Of a stretch of DNA of 8,528 bases, positions 1-4,411 are shown piece after piece. Under the pieces are notes generated by a model that did no database searches, was not told the origin of the DNA, and saw only the letters and a list, made by a program, of their open reading frames with translations. Each line of letters begins with the position of its first letter. The stretch's first letter is position 1. Both the position numbers and the translations under genes were made by a program. Source of the DNA: a bacterium (GTDB lineage Bacteria > UBA9089 > CG2-30-40-21); contig JASEHA010000076.1 of assembly GCA_030018795.1 (NCBI GenBank), positions 1-8,528 on the forward strand, written 5' to 3'.

Positions 1-52
1 AGATTATAGCATATAAGGATATGAAATGTCAATGGAAAAAAGTGAGTGTGAA

Positions 53-163
53 TAGGAAATAGCACACGGATGACACGGATTGGATGGATTGCCACGGATT
101 CTTTTATTCAGAAATTTATCCGTGCTGATCCGTTATATCCGTGTCATTCGTGTGCTATTCCTA
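53..163. repeat. 111-bp imperfect inverted-repeat element
   Basis: The outer arms at 53-80 and 137-163 are reverse complements except for one extra base and one mismatch. Pairing continues inward through the CACGGAT-rich segments at 90-100 and 118-134, so the whole element can fold into one long imperfect hairpin with its loop near 101-117. The left half also shows a loose 9-bp periodicity built on ACACGGAT. It contains no gene and ends 21 bp before the hisG -35 box. It looks like a small non-autonomous palindromic element. No target-site duplication is evident. Confidence 0.75.
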
Positions 164-184
164 CCATCCTCCTTAAAATTTTTC

Positions 185-214
185 TTGACTCAAATGACCT
201 TGACATGGTATAAT
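185..214 (+). promoter_or_regulatory. hisG sigma70 promoter, extended -10
   Basis: A -35 box TTGACT (185-190) is separated by 18 bp from a perfect -10 box TATAAT (209-214). A TG at 206-207 gives an extended -10. Transcription should start near 221-223, leaving a leader of about 50 nt before hisG. The leader shows no obvious attenuator peptide or T-box. An alternative TTGACA at 200-205 is too close to the -10 box to be the -35. Confidence 0.8.
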
Positions 215-273
215 TTTTACCTAAATAGAAATTGGCTTGGTATGTATTGAAAAATATGGAGGCATAGAAAAAA

Positions 274-1143
274 ATGTTATTAAAACTTGGGGTACCAAAA
301 GGCAGTTTGCAGGAGGCTACGTTTGAATTGTTTCGGAAGGCAGGGTTTAATATCTCTATTGGGAAACGATCGTATTTCCCTGCGATTGATGATGAGGAGA
401 TAGAGCTGATGTTGATCAGGGCACAGGAGATGTCCAGATATGTTGAGGAAGGGGTATTTGATGCAGGGATGACAGGGCTTGATTGGATTTGCGAAAATAA
501 TTCAGATGTAGTTGTGGTCGCAGATTTACAATATGCCAAGCAGGGATTTAGACCTGTTCGATGGGTTCTGGCAGTGCCAAATGATTCATCTATTCAGAGT
601 GTCCATGACTTACAGGGCAAACATATTGCGACTGAATTAGTAAATGCAACCAAGGCATATCTTGAGAGAAATGGTGTAGGAGCAAGTGTTGAATTTTCAT
701 GGGGAGCAACTGAGGTGAAGGCACCAAGGCTGGTGGATGCAATTGTGGAATTAACCGAAACAGGCTCTTCCTTGCGGGCAAACAACCTGCGAATTGTAGA
801 AACCATCCTTGAGTCAACCACAAAATTGATTGCTAATAAAGAGGCATGGAATGACCCTGAAAAGAGAAAGAAGATAGAAAATATTGTCATCCTTCTTCAA
901 GGAGCCCTTAATGCCGAACAAAAGGTAGGGCTGAAGATGAATATTCCAAAGGATAATCTATCACAAATACTTGAAATCTTACCTGCCTTAAAAAAGCCTA
1001 CCATCTCTAATCTGAGTGATGAAGGCTGGTTTGATGTGGATACCATTATTGATGAGAAGATTGTACGCAAGATAATCCCAGAGCTTAAAAGGGCAGGGGC
1101 CACAGGGATTGTTGAGTATCCGTTGAATAAGGTGATTTATTAG
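274..1143 (+). CDS. hisG: ATP phosphoribosyltransferase, long form (HisG)
   Basis: This enzyme catalyses the first committed step of histidine synthesis: it joins ATP and PRPP to give phosphoribosyl-ATP in the cytoplasm. The 289-residue protein starts with the family's [13 protein letters not shown] opening. It carries the periplasmic-binding-protein-like catalytic fold, with the PRPP-binding segment [14 protein letters not shown] at about 159-172. A C-terminal regulatory ACT-like domain follows from about residue 218 to the end (KMNIP... [14 protein letters not shown]). Its length and this domain place it in the long, histidine-feedback-inhibited form that needs no HisZ partner. The start has GGAGG at 258-262, 11 nt upstream, and a strong promoter at 185-214. 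It is the only his gene here, so it is either monocistronic or separated from its pathway partners. No in-frame repeat tracts are present. Identification is very secure. Confidence 0.96.
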   Translation: MLLKLGVPKGSLQEATFELFRKAGFNISIGKRSYFPAIDDEEIELMLIRAQEMSRYVEEGVFDAGMTGLDWICENNSDVVVVADLQYAKQGFRPVRWVLAVPNDSSIQSVHDLQGKHIATELVNATKAYLERNGVGASVEFSWGATEVKAPRLVDAIVELTETGSSLRANNLRIVETILESTTKLIANKEAWNDPEKRKKIENIVILLQGALNAEQKVGLKMNIPKDNLSQILEILPALKKPTISNLSDEGWFDVDTIIDEKIVRKIIPELKRAGATGIVEYPLNKVIY

Positions 1144-1155
1144 CGGTTCGTCTTT

Positions 1156-1238
1156 AGCTGTTAGCAGTTAGCAAAACCGTAAAATCATGGGGTTGTTGTG
1201 CCATATCATTTTAGACAGTATTACAGGATGAACAGGAT
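1156..1238. repeat. Degenerate tandem repeats downstream of hisG
   Basis: Immediately after the hisG stop there are 7-bp units of the form AGCTGTT, AGCAGTT, AGCAAAA (1156-1176). Further on, ACAGGAT occurs twice with a 9-bp period (1223-1229 and 1232-1238). No gene, convincing terminator or cobalamin riboswitch was seen in 1144-1240. The heptad period matches the tracts found inside the cobalamin genes. Confidence 0.55.
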
Positions 1239-1240
1239 TT

Positions 1241-1399
1241 TTAGTAAGCGTTCAGGTGTAAATTAAGGGAAAATGGAAAAGTAGGGAAAAAGGGGGGAAA
1301 TATTTATTCCTTCTTACTTTTCGTATATCCAGCTTCCTTCCTTTTCCATTTTTCTTCTATTTCCCCCTTTCCCTTCATTACACCTTGAACGGTTACTAA
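1241..1399. repeat. 159-bp inverted-repeat element (MITE-like) before cbiET
   Basis: Two 32-nt arms at 1241-1272 and 1368-1399 are reverse complements with a few mismatches and a shifted base. Both begin TTAGTAA(G/C)CGTTCA and contain GGTGTAA. The inner left half is purine-rich and the inner right half pyrimidine-rich, so the element can fold back almost completely. No coding capacity is visible. It lies 74 bp upstream of the cbiET start, so it may influence, or be read through by, transcription of the cobalamin cluster. No clear target-site duplication was seen. Confidence 0.75.
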
Positions 1400-1473
1400 T
1401 TGTTGCTGTCTCCTCCTTCACCCTGATCAACTTGCCTGATGAAACCTACTTAAGTGATTACATAAGGATCAAA

Positions 1474-2784
1474 ATGAATAAACTCTATGTCATAGGCATT
1501 GGCTATAAACCACTTGATAAAAAGGCAGGGGAGATTGTTTTAAGTTCAAACGTTATCATCCTTGCCTCCAACAGGCTCTTTGAAGTTTTTAAGGGGTATG
1601 AGGAGTATGATGCGGTTAAGGATAGGGTTATGGTGATTAATAATGTGGATGAAACCATCAACTTTATCAGAACACAGACAACAACCATTGTTCTCCTTGC
1701 TTCTGGTGACCCCATGTTCTTTGGAATTGGGAGAAGGGCGGTGATGGAGTTTGGGAAGGATATGGTTGAGATAATCCCTGATTTATCAAGCATTCAATTG
1801 GCATTTTCAAGGATAAAAATGCCGTGGGATGATGCCTTCTTTATAAGCCTTCATGGGGGACCTGACCCTGAGAAGAGGAGAAGGCTGCCATATGGAATAG
1901 ATGATATTCTGCCTCTGCTTCAGCAGCATAACAATATCGCTATCCTTACCGATAAGGAGAATAATCCATCTGCTATTGCCAGGAGCATAGCAACGAAGCA
2001 AGCCAAACGCTTTGGGATTCCTTCGATTCCTTCGCTTCCTTCGGTTGCTGGCAATGACGGTATAAAAATGTATGTTTGTGAAAGGCTTGGTTATCACGAT
2101 GAAAGGGTTGTGGAGGGAACACCAGCAGAGATTGCAGAGATGCTGTTTGCAGATCCGAATGTGGTCATTATTCAGAGGTTAGAGGTTAGAAGTCAGAAGT
2201 CAGAAGTCAGAACCTCGAATTTTGGACTGATAGAGGATGAGATTGTCCATTCGCGTGGGCTTATAACAAAGGATGAGGTTAGGGCAGTAACCATCCATAA
2301 ATTAAGGCTTCCACAAAAGGGCATATTCTGGGATATAGGGGCTGGCTCTGGCTCAATATCAATAGAGGCAGCCAGGATGTATCCAGACCTGAAGGTGTTT
2401 GCTATCGAAAAAGTCGAAAAAGATGAGGAGCAAGTCAATCATATAAAGGAAAACATGATTAGATTCTGTGTATCTAATATCCAGATAATAAAGGGAGAAG
2501 CACCGGAGGTGTTAAAGATGCTCCCTTTTCCTGACAGGGTTTTTATCGGTGGCAGCGGCGGACGATTAGCAGAGATAATAAACTTTGTTGCCAAAACACA
2601 GGCTAAAATAGTTGTTGTGAATGCGGTTATGATTGAAACATTGCATGAGTCGATTCAATGTCTTGAAAATAATGGTTTTGATGTCCAGGTCTCTGAGATA
2701 TCTGTGTCAAGGTCAAAGACTATTGCCAATAAAAGGCATATGAGTGCCTTGAATCCGGTGTTTGTGATAAAAGGAGGAAGGTAA
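1474..2784 (+). CDS. cbiET: Bifunctional cobalt-precorrin-7 C5-methyltransferase / cobalt-precorrin-6B C15-methyltransferase (CbiE-CbiT fusion)
   Basis: The CbiE half (about 1-235) methylates C5 of the corrin ring. The CbiT half (about 255-436) methylates C15 and decarboxylates the ring-C acetate. CbiE shows the tetrapyrrole-methylase motifs GIGYKPL (8-14) and ASGDPMFFGIG (76-86), and later GIKMYVCERLGY. CbiT shows a Rossmann SAM site DIGAGSGSISIE (287-298) and FIGGSGG (357-363). I chose ATG 1474 because AAGGA lies at 1464-1468 and MNKLYVIGIG matches the family start; an in-frame ATG at 1432 lacks this support. The protein is 436 residues. Two repeat-encoded segments interrupt it: a palindrome at residues 168-194 within CbiE and a heptad tract at 234-248 in the linker. 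The frame stays open throughout. It is the first gene of the cbi cluster. Confidence 0.93.
   Translation: MNKLYVIGIGYKPLDKKAGEIVLSSNVIILASNRLFEVFKGYEEYDAVKDRVMVINNVDETINFIRTQTTTIVLLASGDPMFFGIGRRAVMEFGKDMVEIIPDLSSIQLAFSRIKMPWDDAFFISLHGGPDPEKRRRLPYGIDDILPLLQQHNNIAILTDKENNPSAIARSIATKQAKRFGIPSIPSLPSVAGNDGIKMYVCERLGYHDERVVEGTPAEIAEMLFADPNVVIIQRLEVRSQKSEVRTSNFGLIEDEIVHSRGLITKDEVRAVTIHKLRLPQKGIFWDIGAGSGSISIEAARMYPDLKVFAIEKVEKDEEQVNHIKENMIRFCVSNIQIIKGEAPEVLKMLPFPDRVFIGGSGGRLAEIINFVAKTQAKIVVVNAVMIETLHESIQCLENNGFDVQVSEISVSRSKTIANKRHMSALNPVFVIKGGR
1975..2055. repeat. 81-bp palindromic element inserted in frame in cbiE
   Basis: The left arm ATTGCCAG + GCAACGAAG (1975-1982, 1990-1998) matches the reverse complement of the right arm CTTCGGTTGCTGGCAAT (2039-2055), apart from a 7-bp interruption and one extra base. 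The centre holds three 9-bp tandem units GATTCCTTC (2016-2042, the last with one change) encoding IPS IPS LPS. The element is 81 bp, a multiple of three, and adds roughly 20 residues just before the conserved GIKMYVCERLG block. It resembles in behaviour the Rickettsia palindromic elements that insert into genes, but homology to them is not claimed. Confidence 0.7.
2174..2215 (+). repeat. Heptanucleotide tandem tract in the CbiE-CbiT linker
   Basis: Six consecutive 7-bp units run from 2174: AGAGGTT twice, AGAAGTC three times, then a degenerate AGAACCT. They encode residues 234-248, a charged RxEVRSQKSEVR-like linker between the CbiE and CbiT domains. The same AGAAGTC unit recurs in the CbiG-CbiH linker at 5241-5296. 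Confidence 0.8.
2770..2777 (+). promoter_or_regulatory. Stranded perfect Shine-Dalgarno sequence upstream of cbiL
   Basis: AAAGGAGG sits within the last codons of cbiET but is 105 nt from the nearest possible cbiL start if counted linearly. A 99-nt palindrome (2781-2879) lies between them. If that palindrome folds, the unpaired spacing becomes 6 nt to GTG 2883 or 12 nt to ATG 2889. No comparable SD is found closer to cbiL; only a GAGG that touches the ATG directly. Confidence 0.55.
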
Positions 2785-2879
2785 ACGGTAGTACCAGTGC
2801 ACCAGGCACCATAGCACCAGAACACCGGTGACTGATGTCTGGTGATTGGTGCTCCTAAAGTGTTGCACTGAACGTTTAC
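2781..2879. repeat. 99-bp palindromic element between cbiET and cbiL
   Basis: Nested complementary blocks can form one hairpin. GTAAACG 2781-2787 pairs with CGTTTAC 2873-2879, CAGTGCA 2795-2801 with TGCACTG 2864-2870, GCACC 2806-2810 with GGTGC 2848-2852, and CACCAG 2815-2820 with CTGGTG 2839-2844. CACCGGTG lies near the tip. The left end contains the cbiET stop codon and the right end stops 3 nt before a possible GTG start of cbiL. Its right end CTGAACGTTTAC resembles the ends of other repeats in the window. Confidence 0.75.
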
Positions 2880-2888
2880 GAAGTGAGG

Positions 2889-3656
2889 ATGATAGGAAAA
2901 CTTTATTGCTTAGGTGTTGGTCCTGGCGATCCTGAGCTTTTGACACTCAAGGCAGTCAGGATTCTCGAATGTGTCCCTTGCATCTGCGTTCCAAAGGGCA
3001 AAGAAGAGGGTAGCAGCCTTGCCTTATCCATTGTCAGGAAGGCGTTGAACCTTGACAATAAAGAGATTATCGAGGCATATTTCCCGATGAGAAAGACGAA
3101 GGCAGAATTCAGAGGACAGAAAGGACAGAAAGGACAGAAGGCTGAGGCTGAAATTTTGCATTCCAAATTCCGCATTCTAAATTTCTGGGATGAGACTGTT
3201 GAAAATATCTTAAGCAGGCTGAATAATGGAATGGATGTGGCATTTATCACCATCGGTGACCCTGCTATTTACAGCACATTCTTCTATCTTTATGACCGGT
3301 TGCTTGAGCTTGCCCCTGATCTAAATATCGAAATAATCCCCGGTGTATCTTCCATAACTGCTGCTGCCTCAAGGGCAAAAATGGCTTTAGCCCTTGCAGA
3401 TGAAAGGATTGCCATACTTCCTGCAAATTACATAAATTCTCTGGAGGAGACACTGGAATTGTTTGATACCGTGGTGCTGATGAAGGTTCATAATGTCTTT
3501 GATAGCATCCTGAAGATTCTTGACTCTAAACAGCTTCTGGATAGAGCGGTTTATATCTCAAGGGCAGGCATGAATGATGAAAGGATATTTAAGAATATCC
3601 GTGATGTCCAGAAGAAAGACCTCAATTATTTTTCCATGGTGGTGATAAAAAAATGA
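2889..3656 (+). CDS. cbiL: Cobalt-precorrin-2 C20-methyltransferase (CbiL)
   Basis: CbiL adds the C20 methyl group that is later lost during ring contraction, using SAM on cobalt-precorrin-2. From ATG 2889 the protein is 255 residues. It opens with MIGKLYCLGVGPGDPEL (GVGPGDPEL at 9-17), followed by TIGDPAIYST (121-130) and PGVSS (151-155), all tetrapyrrole-methylase landmarks of the CbiL/CobI branch. GTG 2883 is an alternative start adding two residues; ATG 2889 aligns better with the family and with the neighbouring CbiF start. Between FPM (66-68) and the WDETVENI helix there is an atypical insert (about 73-98) encoded by 9-bp and 7-bp tandem repeats, giving GQK three times. Ribosome access is unusual because the palindrome at 2781-2879 separates it from the SD. 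Its stop overlaps the cbiF start as ATGA. Confidence 0.93.
   Translation: MIGKLYCLGVGPGDPELLTLKAVRILECVPCICVPKGKEEGSSLALSIVRKALNLDNKEIIEAYFPMRKTKAEFRGQKGQKGQKAEAEILHSKFRILNFWDETVENILSRLNNGMDVAFITIGDPAIYSTFFYLYDRLLELAPDLNIEIIPGVSSITAAASRAKMALALADERIAILPANYINSLEETLELFDTVVLMKVHNVFDSILKILDSKQLLDRAVYISRAGMNDERIFKNIRDVQKKDLNYFSMVVIKK
3113..3185. repeat. Two tandem tracts inserted in frame in cbiL
   Basis: Three perfect copies of the 9-mer AGGACAGAA occupy 3113-3139 and encode a GQK-GQK-GQK stretch. After a short GA-rich spacer, four 7-bp units GCATTCC, AAATTCC, GCATTCT, AAATTTC occupy 3158-3185. Read on the minus strand these are GGAATGC-type heptads, the same sequence family as the AATGCGG units at 4410-4437. 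The segment corresponds to residues 75-99 of CbiL. Confidence 0.8.
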
Positions 3657-4411
3657 TAGGCAAGGTATATTTCATAGGTGCTGGTCCAGGCGACCCTGAA
3701 TTAATAACCATCAAAGGCAGAAGGCTGCTTGATGAGGCTGATGTGGTTATCTATGCTGGAAGCCTTGTCAATCCAGCACTTCTGAGTAGCATTAAGGCAG
3801 TCATATATGATTCAGCAGGGATGACACTGGATGAAATAATGGAGATAATCAAGGATGCTGTTGAGAAAGGCAAGATGGTTGTACGGCTTCATACAGGCGA
3901 TACATCCTTTTATAGTGCTATAACTGAGCAGATAGAAAGACTTCGCAAGTTGGGTATAGAATACGATGTAATCCCAGGTGTTTCTTCTAGTATGGCCGGT
4001 GCAGCTATACTCGGTCAGGAGCTTACTATACCAGAGATTAACCAGACGGTAATATTTACCAGGATTGAAGGCAGGACACCTGTGCCGGAAAAAGAGAAAC
4101 TGGGTGAACTGGCAAAACATGGGGCAACAATGGTCATCTTCTTGAGCGTGGGGATGATAGAAAGGGTAGGGGAGGAGCTGCTAAAGGGTTACCCTGAGGG
4201 GACACCTGTTGTGATTATCGAAAAGGCAACATGGCCTGAGCAAAGGGTTGTCAGGGGTGTGTTGGGTGATATTGTTGGGCTGGTAAAGGATGCCGGTATA
4301 AAAAAGACGGCATTGATATATGTAGGCGAGGCTTTAAGGGCATCAGAGGGCTTATTGGGAAAGGAATCAAGGCTTTATCATGGAGATTTTAAGCATGGAT
4401 TTAGGGAATAA
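3653..4411 (+). CDS. cbiF: Cobalt-precorrin-4 C11-methyltransferase (CbiF)
   Basis: CbiF methylates C11 of cobalt-precorrin-4 with SAM in the cytoplasm. The 252-residue protein has GAGPGDPEL (9-17), VRLHTGDTSFYSAITEQ (about 77-93) and IPGVSSSMAGAAILGQELTIPE with FTRIEGRTPVPEKE (107-148), a pattern specific to the CbiF/CobM branch. The usual HTGDP is HTGDT here, a mild deviation that keeps the glycine and aspartate. The start overlaps the cbiL stop (ATGA) and there is no strong SD, so translational coupling is likely. The 3' end overlaps cbiGH by 32 nt. In contrast to its neighbours, no repeat tract interrupts it and its length is normal for the family. Confidence 0.95.
   Translation: MIGKVYFIGAGPGDPELITIKGRRLLDEADVVIYAGSLVNPALLSSIKAVIYDSAGMTLDEIMEIIKDAVEKGKMVVRLHTGDTSFYSAITEQIERLRKLGIEYDVIPGVSSSMAGAAILGQELTIPEINQTVIFTRIEGRTPVPEKEKLGELAKHGATMVIFLSVGMIERVGEELLKGYPEGTPVVIIEKATWPEQRVVRGVLGDIVGLVKDAGIKKTALIYVGEALRASEGLLGKESRLYHGDFKHGFRE

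Noticed and set aside
144..539. Minus-strand open frame overlapping hisG
   Set aside because: Its composition is what an antisense shadow of hisG would give. It runs through the inverted repeat and promoter and has no recognisable domain. The other minus-strand frames fail for the same reason.
1144..1473. Cobalamin riboswitch before cbiET
   Set aside because: The expected location was checked. No B12-box-like GCCACTG element or matching core was found, and the space is filled by an inverted-repeat element.
1432..1473. Upstream in-frame ATG as the cbiET start
   Set aside because: The extra 14 residues are not family-like and lack an SD. ATG 1474 has AAGGA 5 nt upstream and starts at the conserved N-terminus.
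2174..2215. Regular short repeats as a possible CRISPR array
   Set aside because: The units are 7 bp, contiguous, without spacers, and translated in frame. The same applies to the other tracts.
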